From contig BEIB01000001.1 of NCBI GenBank assembly GCA_002898615.1, positions 1-64,000 on the forward strand: a DNA stretch of 64,000 bases, written 5' to 3'. This stretch comes from a bacterium HR25 (GTDB taxonomy: Bacteria > Chloroflexota > Dehalococcoidia > SM23-28-2 > HRbin24). The position numbers and the translations under genes were made by a program. Under the pieces are notes generated by a model that did no database searches, had not been told where the DNA came from, and saw only the letters and a list, made by a program, of their open reading frames with translations. Positions 8,800 to 17,372 of the stretch are shown one piece after another (position 1 is the stretch's first letter; each line of letters begins with the position of its first letter).

Positions 8800-11055
8800 A
8801 TGATGTCAGGCTTGCTGTCCACCTGGTGGGGCCTGCTGGCCTTTAGATGGCGTCCCTGGGCGCTGCTGGCACTAATGCTTATCGTGTTGGCGAAGGGGCC
8901 TTTCTTTTCGCCCATGGAGAGCGTGCGAGCGGCCGCCGGCCAGACGGCGGAGGTCTTCTACATGCGCAGCACCGATGGCGGCGCCACCTTCGGTGATTTC
9001 CAGAACATCAGCGGCGACGCCAGCCGCTCCGACGAGTTCCCGGACGTGGCGGTGTCCGGCGACAACGTCTACATCGCCTGGGAAGCGCCGCCCGTCTCTG
9101 GCGCCGAGCAGGACATCTACATCAAGCGCAGCGTCAACGGCGGCACCACCTTCGCCGGTCTGCGCAACGTCAGCAACAACCCCACTCGCTCCACTGAGCC
9201 AGACCTGGACGCCTGTGGCACCACCGTCCATCTGGTCTGGAAGAACCCGTCCAACCCCAACAACCAGGCCACCGAGAACGATATCTTCTACAGCCGCAGC
9301 ACCGATTCCGGCCTCAACTGGGGGGCGGCCGCCAACATCACCAACACAGCCGGCGCCTCGGCCAAGCCGGTGGTGGGCTGCAGTGGCAACACCGTCATCG
9401 TCTTGGACCACGAGGACGGCGGAGCGGACGTCTGGATGGCTCGCAGCACCAATAACGGCGCCTCCTTCGCTACCCTCTTCAACCTGAGCAACGACTCCGA
9501 TCGCTCCAAGGTGGCCGAACTCGCCTTCGAGGGGAACAACGTCCACGCCGTATGGGAGAACCCGCTGGACCAGCTAGGCACTGGCATTCCGGACATCCTC
9601 TACCGGCGCAGCACCGACGGGGGCGCCACCTGGACCCCCAATCCGGCGACAAACCCGCCCATGAACCTGAGCAATACGGCGGGCGTCACCTCCAAGTCCG
9701 GGGCGGTGGCCGTCTCCGGCAGCACCGTCCACGTGGTGTGGGTGGAGACCTTCGGCAGCAACGACGAGATCGTCTACATCCGCAGCACCGATGGCGGGGC
9801 CACCTGGAGCTCGCCCGTGAACATCAGCAACACGGCGGCCAAGTCGGCCAAGCCGGCCATCGCCGTCGCCGGGAACCGCGTCTTCGTCGCCTGGGAGGAT
9901 GACCAGACGGGCGCCGGCGATATCTACTATCGCTTCAGCGCCGATGGCGGCCTGACCTGGCAGCCCAATCCCAGTAACACCCCGCCCCAGAACCTGAGCA
10001 ACAACCCGGGGCGCTCCTCGGAGCCCTCTCTGGCGGTGGACCCGAGCACCGGCGTCGTCCACATCGTCTGGTTCGACTTCAGCCTCTCGCCCGGCGTGCA
10101 GATCCCCACCGCTGTTACTCTGGGCGACGACGTGTTCATCTTCGGCCGCGGCTCCGGCGACATAGGGGAGCTGTGGTACCGTCGCCTGAGCGGCGGCACC
10201 TGGGGGCCCTGGACCAGCCTGGGCGGTGGCCTCAACGCTCCGCCCGCGGCGGTGGCCGCAGGCAGCGACCTCTACGTCTTCGTCAGGGGAAACGACAACA
10301 GCCTCTACTACCGTCGCCTGAGCGGCGGGAACTGGGGAGACTGGGGCGCTCTGGGCGGCGGCATCGTCGGCGTGCCCAGCGCCGTCGCCACGGGTCCCAA
10401 CGATGTCTACGTCTTCGTGCGGGGCATCGGTCAGGACGTCTGGTACCGCCACTGGAACGGCAGCGCCTGGGAGGACTGGACCTCCCTGGGCGGCGTCCTG
10501 ACGGCGGGGCCGGTGGCGGCCGCGGCGGGGACGGACATCTTCGTCTTCGGGCGCGGGGGCGATAACGCCCTCTGGTACCGCCGGCTCAGCGGCGGCACCT
10601 GGAGCGGCTGGCAGCCCCTGGAGGGGAACATCACCAGCACGCCTGCTGTGGCCTCCGCTGGCGCCAACGCCCTCTACGTCTTCGTTCGGGGCGATGCTGG
10701 CGATGGCTGGTACCGTCGCTGGAACGGCTCCACCTTCGAGGCATGGCAGTCTCTGGGAGGGAGCCTGAAGCTGGGGCCCACAGCCGGGGTGGCCGGCGGC
10801 GATGTCTACGTGGCGGCCATCGGGGAGAGCGATGACCTCTGGTACCGTCGCCTCAGCGGTGGCACCTGGAGCGCCTGGACCGGCCTGGGCGGCGGCATCA
10901 ACGCCGCCCCCAGCCCCACGGGCAGCGCCATCAACAATGCCTTCATCTTCGTCCGTGGTAGCATGTTCGATGATGTGTGGTACCGGCGCTGGAACGGTTC
11001 GGGCTGGGAGAGCTGGACGTCCCTGGGTGGCAACCTGACGGCGGGGCCCAGCTAG
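8800..11055 (+). CDS. Secreted double beta-propeller protein (Asp-box plus PLL/DUF346-like repeats)
   Basis: Protein of 751 aa with an N-terminal hydrophobic export segment at about residues 10-35. Residues 47-420 carry seven sialidase-type Asp-box motifs (such as RSTDGGATF). From about 440 to the C-terminus there are seven repeats built on [10 protein letters not shown] or WYRRWNGS plus a W..LGG turn, like the seven-bladed PLL lectin/DUF346 repeat. Seven motifs in each half suggest two complete propellers. Sialidase catalytic residues (Arg triad, Tyr) are not evident, so binding of surface glycans is more likely than hydrolysis. The protein at 24397-27558 has the same two propellers. A GC hairpin follows the gene. 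Confidence 0.8.
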   Translation: MMSGLLSTWWGLLAFRWRPWALLALMLIVLAKGPFFSPMESVRAAAGQTAEVFYMRSTDGGATFGDFQNISGDASRSDEFPDVAVSGDNVYIAWEAPPVSGAEQDIYIKRSVNGGTTFAGLRNVSNNPTRSTEPDLDACGTTVHLVWKNPSNPNNQATENDIFYSRSTDSGLNWGAAANITNTAGASAKPVVGCSGNTVIVLDHEDGGADVWMARSTNNGASFATLFNLSNDSDRSKVAELAFEGNNVHAVWENPLDQLGTGIPDILYRRSTDGGATWTPNPATNPPMNLSNTAGVTSKSGAVAVSGSTVHVVWVETFGSNDEIVYIRSTDGGATWSSPVNISNTAAKSAKPAIAVAGNRVFVAWEDDQTGAGDIYYRFSADGGLTWQPNPSNTPPQNLSNNPGRSSEPSLAVDPSTGVVHIVWFDFSLSPGVQIPTAVTLGDDVFIFGRGSGDIGELWYRRLSGGTWGPWTSLGGGLNAPPAAVAAGSDLYVFVRGNDNSLYYRRLSGGNWGDWGALGGGIVGVPSAVATGPNDVYVFVRGIGQDVWYRHWNGSAWEDWTSLGGVLTAGPVAAAAGTDIFVFGRGGDNALWYRRLSGGTWSGWQPLEGNITSTPAVASAGANALYVFVRGDAGDGWYRRWNGSTFEAWQSLGGSLKLGPTAGVAGGDVYVAAIGESDDLWYRRLSGGTWSAWTGLGGGINAAPSPTGSAINNAFIFVRGSMFDDVWYRRWNGSGWESWTSLGGNLTAGPS

Positions 11056-11069
11056 GACATCGGCGAGAG

Positions 11070-11096
11070 GGGGCGGCGCCGGGCAGGCGCCGCCCC
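11070..11096 (+). terminator. GC-rich hairpin after the double-propeller gene
   Basis: Perfect 11-bp stem (11070-11080 with 11086-11096) and a 5-nt loop, without a T-tract. It ends only five bases before the metallophosphoesterase start, so it may also affect access to that start. Confidence 0.55.
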
Positions 11097-11101
11097 GCGG
11101 C

Positions 11102-12613
11102 ATGGGGGTGGCGATGATGAGACCTCAGCGCTGGGTGATGCTGCTGGCCGTCTGGGCGCTCCTCCTCGGCATGGGGCTGGGGCTGGGGATGGCCCTGGGG
11201 CAACGGATGGGAGGCCCGACGCCGACGTCTCCCGTCTCCCCCGCTCATCAAGGGGCGCCCGCTGCTTCCGGCGTCAAGGTGGCCTTTATCGGCGACCAGG
11301 GACTGGGCGAAGGGGCCAGGGCGGTGCTGCGCCTCATCAGGGACGAGGGCGCCCATCTGGTTCTCCACCTGGGCGACTTCGATTACCGGGACGACCCGGA
11401 GGCCTGGGACCGCCAGATCAATGAGGCCCTGGGGCCGGACTTCCCCTACCTGGGTGTCGTCGGCAATCACGATGTGGCCGCCTGGCCGGGCTACCAGCGG
11501 AAGCTGCAGGAGCGGCTGGCCCGCACCCCAGAGGTGGCCTGCCGGGGGGATATAGGCGTCAAGGCGGTCTGCACCTACCGGGGCGTCTTCTTCGTCCTTT
11601 CGGGTGTCGGCACCATGGGCTCCGGCCACGAGGCCTACATACGGGAGCAACTGGCGGCCACGGACGCCACCTGGCGCATCTGCGCCTGGCACAAGAACAT
11701 GCACCTGATGCAGGTGGGCGGCAAGGAGGACGAGACGGGCTGGGGCGTCTACGAGGAGTGCCGCAGGGGAGGGGCCATCATAGCCACCGCCCATGAGCAC
11801 TCCTACGGCCGGACGCATCTGATGTCCAGCTTCCAGCCGCCCACCATCGCCTCCACGGAGAACGTGCTGCGGCTGGAGCCGGGGAAGACCTTCGTCTTCC
11901 ATTCCGGGCTAGGGGGCGAGAGCATCCGGGAGCAGGAGCGGAGCGACCCCTGGTGGGCGTCCATCTATACCAGGACGCAGGGGGCGGACTACGGCGCCCT
12001 CTTCTGCACCTTCCAGGCCAACGGCCAGCTGGAGCAGGCCTCCTGCTACTTCAAGGATATACGCGGCCGCGAGGTGGACCGCTTCCAGGTGGTCAGCGCG
12101 GTGGCGGCGCCCGTCCCGGCGGGACGATCAGCCCTGCCGGCGCCGGCCCGGGCGGCCACGCCCGTCCGCCCGCAGTCGCCTTCCCCCTCGCCGGAGGGCT
12201 TCCGCCCCGGGGCTGCCAGCGGCCCGGTGCGGCTCCTGGGCACGGTGGTGGCCCTGGACGGCGGACGATTCCGCCTGCGGACGGGCGAGGGAGAGCACTG
12301 GGACGTCTCCCTGGGCGTGCGCGCTGGCGATTTCGTGGAGATCGAGGGCCTGCTAGGCCAGGACTCCCTCTCCATCCTGGGGCTGGAGCTGGAGGACGAG
12401 CCCGAAATGGAGATGGAGACGGAGGGCCAGATGGTGGAGCTGGAGGGCCGAGTGACCTCGCTGACGGAGGACGGCCTCCTCACCGTGGAGACCCTGGGCC
12501 GGCGGGTCTTCCAGGCGCGGCTGGGCCTCCAGGTGGGAGACCACGTACAGGTGGACGGCTCCGCCGAGGGCGGCAGGCTGCTGGCCGTGGAGATAGAGGG
12601 AGGCGGGCGCTAG
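11102..12613 (+). CDS. Exported calcineurin-like metallophosphoesterase with C-terminal beta-barrel repeats
   Basis: Protein of 503 aa. A signal peptide or anchor lies at about residues 8-33. The metallophosphoesterase core has IGDQG (Asp65), GDFDY (Asp92), GNHD (Asn122-His123), WHKN (His197) and HEHSYGRT (His231, His233), the full set of dinuclear-metal ligands. After a Pro/Ala/Ser-rich linker (about 340-380), two short beta-rich modules of the form LLGTVVAL...VEIEG resemble DUF5666/OB-like repeats and recall the small secreted protein at 27611-28132. The start is uncertain: ATG 11102, 11114 or 11117. It probably hydrolyses phosphoesters outside the membrane. Confidence 0.82.
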   Translation: MGVAMMRPQRWVMLLAVWALLLGMGLGLGMALGQRMGGPTPTSPVSPAHQGAPAASGVKVAFIGDQGLGEGARAVLRLIRDEGAHLVLHLGDFDYRDDPEAWDRQINEALGPDFPYLGVVGNHDVAAWPGYQRKLQERLARTPEVACRGDIGVKAVCTYRGVFFVLSGVGTMGSGHEAYIREQLAATDATWRICAWHKNMHLMQVGGKEDETGWGVYEECRRGGAIIATAHEHSYGRTHLMSSFQPPTIASTENVLRLEPGKTFVFHSGLGGESIREQERSDPWWASIYTRTQGADYGALFCTFQANGQLEQASCYFKDIRGREVDRFQVVSAVAAPVPAGRSALPAPARAATPVRPQSPSPSPEGFRPGAASGPVRLLGTVVALDGGRFRLRTGEGEHWDVSLGVRAGDFVEIEGLLGQDSLSILGLELEDEPEMEMETEGQMVELEGRVTSLTEDGLLTVETLGRRVFQARLGLQVGDHVQVDGSAEGGRLLAVEIEGGGR

Positions 12614-12620
12614 GCCGCCT

Positions 12621-14420
12621 TCAGGGGAGGGCCACCGCCGTCGGGGGGAGGGAGGTGGCCCAGAGGACCACTAGGCCGTTGTCGTAGATGCGGGGGCTGG
12701 TGGAGAGCCCGTCCAGGGGCTGCAGCACGTAGACCGCCCCCTGCGGGCCGAACCAGAGGTGGTAGTAGGCCCGGGGCCAGGGGTCCACCCAGAAGATGGC
12801 GGGCCGCGCCCGTTCCCCCTCGGCCAGGAAGGCGGCCACCATCCGGCCGTAGGCGCCGCGCACGGAGTCCTCCGTGTTGGAGGTGGGCCCCTGGTCCAGC
12901 ATGGGGCCGGTGTCCAGGTAGATGAAGGGGGCGAAGTAGCGGCCCACGAAGGCGGCGCCACCGCTGTAGAGGGATACACCGCTGCCGCCGTCGTCCAGGC
13001 TGCGGGCCAGGAAGCGGCCGGCCGCCACCTGCTCCTCGTAGTAGCTGTCGCTGGAGACGAGATTGCTGTGGGCCAGGAAGGTGGGCACCACGGCCAGCAG
13101 GAGCAGCGCCGAGACCAGCAGCGGGCCGGCGTTGGCCAGGTGGCGACGCAGGCAGACCATGAGGAGCGGCGCCGCCAGGAGGGGAGCGTAGAGGAGAAAA
13201 CGGTGGAACTGCTGCCCGCCGGGGCTGACCACCGTAGCCATGGCCACGGCGGCGGCCGTCCCCAGCACCGCCAGGGCCAGCGCCCTCACCGGCACCGGCA
13301 ACGCCCTTCCCCTGAGGACGACGAGGAGGGCACACAGGACGCCCACGACGGGGAGTAGGAGCGCCCATCCCCAGCGGGTCAGGGTGGCCCAGAGGGGGAA
13401 CCCGTCCAGGTTGTTGGCGCCCACGGCGCGACCGTAGGAGAGGAAGGCTCCTACCTCACCGCTCAGGGTGGCCCGCACCATCTCTCTGGCCTGCCGGACC
13501 GATTCGTCGAACAGGGGGACAGCCCAGTAGAGCTGCCAGGCCACCACCAGCAGGGCGGCCAGCCAGGCCACCGGCACCCTCTGGGCCAGGGGGGTGCGGG
13601 GGAGCCTCTGCCCCACTCGCCAGGCCAGCAGGAGGAAGGCCAGCAGGACGGAAGTGACGAAGTGGGTCACCACCGTGGCCAGGATGATCAGCACCAGGGC
13701 CAGGAAAGCGCCCACGCGCACCTCTCGCCTCTCCATGTAGCGAAGGGACAGGAGGACGAAGGTCACCAGTAGGAGCAGGGCCATGAACATGGGGTGGAAG
13801 TGGAAGCGTAGCGACCAGGGCCCCCCTACGATGGCCAGAATCACGGCCAGAGCGGCGTCCCGCGGGCTGGGCAGGAGGCGAAGGGCCAGGGCGAGCAGGG
13901 CCAGCGTCAGCGCCACCTGCTCCAGCAACACCAGGGGGAGCCGCAGCGCTGCCAGATCGACGCCGGCCAGGAGGGAGGCTGCTGCCCCCAGCAGGGAGAG
14001 CCCGGGCCACTCCCAGTAGTGCTGTACGTAGGGCTGGACGTGGCCAGAGGCGACGATGACCTGTGCCCCCTGCATCTTCCCCCAGTCCTCGAAGGCCCCA
14101 TAGGGCCAGTGCAGCGTCCAGAAGCCGAAATAGACGGCGGCGAAGCAGGCTACCAGGGCCGTCGCTGACCACAGGGATTCCGCCAGCCAGAGGAGGAGCA
14201 ACAGGGTAGCCATCCAGACCGTCATGAGGGCGGCGAAACCCCAGAGGTCGGGCACCGCCTGCAGGGACTGGACGGGCGCATACTCCAGGCGGCGCTCCAC
14301 CGGGAAGGCGATGAGGCCGCCGCCAGCGGCGGCCAGGAGGAGGACTCCCCTGGCGATGGCCCCTTCCAGTGCGGGGCCGTGGGCGAGCTCTCGACGGGCG
14401 GTGGCGGTGCCAGCGGTCAT
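12621..14420 (-). CDS. Polytopic membrane protein, GT-C-like, of polysaccharide cluster
   Basis: Protein of 599 aa with roughly 11-13 hydrophobic helices and a soluble C-terminal part of about 120 residues. The layout resembles GT-C glycosyltransferases and related membrane proteins of exopolysaccharide clusters; no specific catalytic motif could be assigned. The ATG at 14420 overlaps the stop of the upstream GT4 gene (ATGA). The same frame stays open to 15695, but that would cover the whole GT4 gene, so the extension is rejected. It is the last gene of the - strand run and ends seven bases from the convergent metallophosphoesterase. Confidence 0.7.
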   Translation of the reverse strand: MTAGTATARRELAHGPALEGAIARGVLLLAAAGGGLIAFPVERRLEYAPVQSLQAVPDLWGFAALMTVWMATLLLLLWLAESLWSATALVACFAAVYFGFWTLHWPYGAFEDWGKMQGAQVIVASGHVQPYVQHYWEWPGLSLLGAAASLLAGVDLAALRLPLVLLEQVALTLALLALALRLLPSPRDAALAVILAIVGGPWSLRFHFHPMFMALLLLVTFVLLSLRYMERREVRVGAFLALVLIILATVVTHFVTSVLLAFLLLAWRVGQRLPRTPLAQRVPVAWLAALLVVAWQLYWAVPLFDESVRQAREMVRATLSGEVGAFLSYGRAVGANNLDGFPLWATLTRWGWALLLPVVGVLCALLVVLRGRALPVPVRALALAVLGTAAAVAMATVVSPGGQQFHRFLLYAPLLAAPLLMVCLRRHLANAGPLLVSALLLLAVVPTFLAHSNLVSSDSYYEEQVAAGRFLARSLDDGGSGVSLYSGGAAFVGRYFAPFIYLDTGPMLDQGPTSNTEDSVRGAYGRMVAAFLAEGERARPAIFWVDPWPRAYYHLWFGPQGAVYVLQPLDGLSTSPRIYDNGLVVLWATSLPPTAVALP

Positions 14421-15520
14421 CGCTTCGCCACCGTGGCGTAGAGCTGCTCCAGAACGGCGGCCGCCTGCAGCCAGTTGTGCCGCTCCTCCACGTACTCTCG
14501 CGCCCGCAGCGCCAGCCGGCGCCAGCGCTCGGAGTCGGCCAGGAGGGAGCGCACCGCATCGGCGATGGCGCTGGCATCGCCTGGCTCGACCAGGAGGCCG
14601 GTGACGCCGTCCTGCAAGACCTCGGCCAGGCCGCCGCTGCGACTGGCCACCACCGGCGTCCCCACAGCCATGGATTCCAGGGCGGCGATGGAGGTGGCCT
14701 CTTCGTCCCCTAGCCAGGGTATTGAAGGCACCAGGGCCACCGCCGCCTCTCGCAGCCTCTCCACCACGGCGCGACGAGGCAGGGCGCCCACGAAGGAGAC
14801 CCGGCCGTCCAGGCCCAGCTCGCGGGAGAGCCGCTCCAGGGCGGGCCGGAGGGGGCCATCGCCGGTGACGGTGAGGGCCAGCGCCGTCTCTCGCAGGAGG
14901 GACAAGGCGCGGATGGCGTGCTCCACGCCGTAGCGGGCGTAGAGCCTGCGGGGACAGACCATCTCCCAGCGTCGCTCGGCCAGGGAGGGGCGGGGGCGGG
15001 GGTAGTCCGGGAGCCAGAGGCAGTTGGGGAGCTCCAGCACCGTCCGCCGACGGTGGGCCTGCCTGGCCCAGCGGGCGCGACCGCGGTCCACGGCCACCAC
15101 GGCGCTGGCCCGGCGGAGGACGCGCCGCTCTACGTGCCGGTAGAACCACAGGGGGATGCCTCTCGCCCCGGCAGCCGCCATCTCGGCGGCGAAATAGGCA
15201 TGGACGGTGAAGACCAGGGGGACATGGGACGGCAGCACCAGGGACGCCAGGTAGGCCAGACGGAAGGTGTGGGCGTGGACTACCTGGCTCCGCATCCCCT
15301 CGCGTCGCACCCGGGCCAGCCAGCGCAGTCGGTGGGGGGCGCTGTCGGGGAGACGGAGGAGACGCAGAGGGCCGTCCATCGTCTCCTCGTCGCCGTCCCA
15401 GCGGCGGGCCAGGACGGTGACCTGGTGCCCGCGGGCGGCCAGGGCCAGCGCCGAGTCCCGAACGTGGGCGGCCACGCCCCCCGGCTCCGGGGGGAACGGC
15501 CCCAGCAAGAGGAGGCGCAT
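14417..15520 (-). CDS. Glycosyltransferase family 4
   Basis: Protein of 367 aa with the GT-B fold. The N-terminal PFPPEPGGVAAHV segment is the typical glycine-rich acceptor-side start. The C-terminal half carries the retaining GT4 donor-binding E-x7-E motif (EEATSIAALE) followed by GTPVVASRSGGL. It should transfer a hexose from a nucleotide sugar in the cytosol during glycan assembly. It is linked by 4-nt overlaps to the FkbM methyltransferase upstream and the membrane protein downstream. Confidence 0.88.
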   Translation of the reverse strand: MRLLLLGPFPPEPGGVAAHVRDSALALAARGHQVTVLARRWDGDEETMDGPLRLLRLPDSAPHRLRWLARVRREGMRSQVVHAHTFRLAYLASLVLPSHVPLVFTVHAYFAAEMAAAGARGIPLWFYRHVERRVLRRASAVVAVDRGRARWARQAHRRRTVLELPNCLWLPDYPRPRPSLAERRWEMVCPRRLYARYGVEHAIRALSLLRETALALTVTGDGPLRPALERLSRELGLDGRVSFVGALPRRAVVERLREAAVALVPSIPWLGDEEATSIAALESMAVGTPVVASRSGGLAEVLQDGVTGLLVEPGDASAIADAVRSLLADSERWRRLALRAREYVEERHNWLQAAAVLEQLYATVAKR

Positions 15521-16431
15521 CAGCGTCCCTCCCGCTGGCAGAACAGGTTACGGAAGCGCTCACGGCGGGCCGCCCGCACGAACCAGCCCGGCCGGGCGGG
15601 GTCCACGGGCCGCATCCCCTCCTCCACGGCGTAGATGTGGCAGAAGCCCAGCTCCACCAGGGCGGCGAAGAACCGCTCCGGCGACACGCCGGCATCCCGC
15701 TGGCAGAGAGGGTCGAACTCTATCAGCAGGCAGAGGGAGGGGTTGCGCTCCGCCAGCCCTCGCATTCCGCGGAGAGCCGCCGTCTCGGCGCCCTGGACGT
15801 CCAGCTTCACCACGTCCACCGGTGGCCAGCCCAGGGCGTCGAAGAAGGTGTCGAGGGAGACGGTGTGGACAGTGAGCTGGAGCCCCAGGTGGACGGGGGC
15901 GAAGAGATTGCCGAGGCCTTCCTCAGGGTCCGGGAAGAAGGAGGCGATGCCACACCCCTCGGCCACCGCCAGTTGACAGACCTGGGCCTGGTCCAGGCCG
16001 CTCAGGGCCAGGCTCCGGCGGACCAGATGGTAGTAGAGGGGGTCGGGCTCGAAGGCGTAGACCTTCCCCTCCCGGCCGACCGCCTTCGCCGCCAGCAGGG
16101 TGTAGTAGCCCAGGTGGGCGCCGGCGTCCACGAAGGTCATGCCCGGCCGCAGTCGCTCCAGCAGGAGGCGAGTCACGGCGGGCTCGTAGAGGCCGCCCAG
16201 GTAGTGATGGGCGCCCTGATAGCCGGCGGGGATGACCAGCCGGGCGCCGAACTGCAGCTCCACAACCACCTCTCGCTCCACGCCGGGCAGGAAGCGACGG
16301 GCGATGCCGTCCAGCCACTTCCCCAGGTCGTGACGCCCCAGGGGGAGCCGCCAGACGGGCAGGGCGAGGGAGCGCAACGCCCTGACGGTGAGGCCGTAGG
16401 CGCGCCAGGCCCGCATGTAGGACTGGGTCAT
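15520..16431 (-). CDS. FkbM-family SAM-dependent methyltransferase
   Basis: Protein of 303 aa. The Rossmann methyltransferase motif I is FVDAGAHLGYYT, followed by an acidic motif AFEPDP and the FkbM-typical VVKLDVQGAE. FkbM enzymes O-methylate sugars or polyketides, and within this cluster a sugar residue of the glycan is the likely target (inference). The ATG at 16431 overlaps the upstream GT2 stop; the frame continues upstream but would cover that gene. Confidence 0.85.
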   Translation of the reverse strand: MTQSYMRAWRAYGLTVRALRSLALPVWRLPLGRHDLGKWLDGIARRFLPGVEREVVVELQFGARLVIPAGYQGAHHYLGGLYEPAVTRLLLERLRPGMTFVDAGAHLGYYTLLAAKAVGREGKVYAFEPDPLYYHLVRRSLALSGLDQAQVCQLAVAEGCGIASFFPDPEEGLGNLFAPVHLGLQLTVHTVSLDTFFDALGWPPVDVVKLDVQGAETAALRGMRGLAERNPSLCLLIEFDPLCQRDAGVSPERFFAALVELGFCHIYAVEEGMRPVDPARPGWFVRAARRERFRNLFCQREGR

Positions 16432-17372
16432 CGTCTCACCTCCGGTGGGCTGACGGGCCGCAAGGCTTCCAGGCTTCCTGCCAGGAACCCGGCGAGGGTG
16501 GCAGCGGTGCACAGGGCCAGGGCCGCCGCCTGGGCCAGGCGGGCGGGACGCCACGGCGGGCGGAGGCGTGAGGGGAGCGCCCGCAGCAGGAGGTGGCGCA
16601 GGTACTGGCGCTCCGAGGTGAGGGACGCCTCCCCGGCCAGCCGGGCCAGACGGGCCTTGCACCGCCCCTCGGCGAAGGCGCGGCGCAGCAGGTAGCGGAG
16701 GGTGGCCCGCCTCCTGGGCACCCTGTGGACGACGCTGGCCAGGGGCAGGTAGAGGACTTTCCCATGGGGGAGGGCCCGGCGGAGGCGCAGGCACAGCTCG
16801 GCCTCCTCGCCAGCGTAGACGCCGTCCCCCACTCTTCCCATCGCCACGTGGAAGCCTCCCACCGCCTGGAAGACGCTGCGGCGGAAGCACATGTTGTGGC
16901 CGTGAGGGTTGCGGACGGGCGCCTCCCGTTGGGGTAGCCAGGTGTAGCTGCCGCCCACCGTCCATTCCAGCTCCGGTGGGAGCCAGGGCGGGCGTCGCCC
17001 TTCCCACGCCAGCAGGGCGCGCCCCCCGGTGGCCAGCACCGACGGGTCGGCGAAGGGGGCGGTGAGCCGCTCCAGCCAGTCGGGGGAGGCGACGGCATCG
17101 TCGTCCAGGAAGGCGATCAGGTCGCCCCGGGCGAGGGCGATACCGGCGTTGCGGGCCGCCGAGAGGCCGCGGCCGCAGGTGCTCAGGACCAGGCGCGTCC
17201 GGCCGTCACCCTCCTGGCAGAGACGTTGGTGGAGCTCTCGGTTGTTGTCCACGACGACGATGACCTCTTCCGGGGCGCGGCTCTGTCGCCACAGGGAGGC
17301 GACGGCCCGACGGATATCGGCCAGCCGTTCCTCCGTGTAGCAACAGACGATGACGGAGACGGAGAGGTTCAC
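16428..17372 (-). CDS. Glycosyltransferase family 2
   Basis: Protein of 314 aa. The GT-A fold starts with SVIVCCYTE, has the LSAARNAGI helix and the metal-binding DxD in FLDDDA, followed by a GEEAELCLRLR catalytic-base region. A hydrophobic helix near the C-terminus suggests membrane association. The GTG start at 17372 overlaps the stop of the upstream gene (GTGA). It should add a sugar to the growing glycan on the cytosolic face. Confidence 0.86.
   Translation of the reverse strand: MNLSVSVIVCCYTEERLADIRRAVASLWRQSRAPEEVIVVVDNNRELHQRLCQEGDGRTRLVLSTCGRGLSAARNAGIALARGDLIAFLDDDAVASPDWLERLTAPFADPSVLATGGRALLAWEGRRPPWLPPELEWTVGGSYTWLPQREAPVRNPHGHNMCFRRSVFQAVGGFHVAMGRVGDGVYAGEEAELCLRLRRALPHGKVLYLPLASVVHRVPRRRATLRYLLRRAFAEGRCKARLARLAGEASLTSERQYLRHLLLRALPSRLRPPWRPARLAQAAALALCTAATLAGFLAGSLEALRPVSPPEVRR

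Noticed and set aside
14421..15695. Fusion of the GT-C-like protein with an upstream open frame (1024 aa)
   Set aside because: The extra part lies on top of the clear GT4 gene in another frame; it is a GC-driven open frame.
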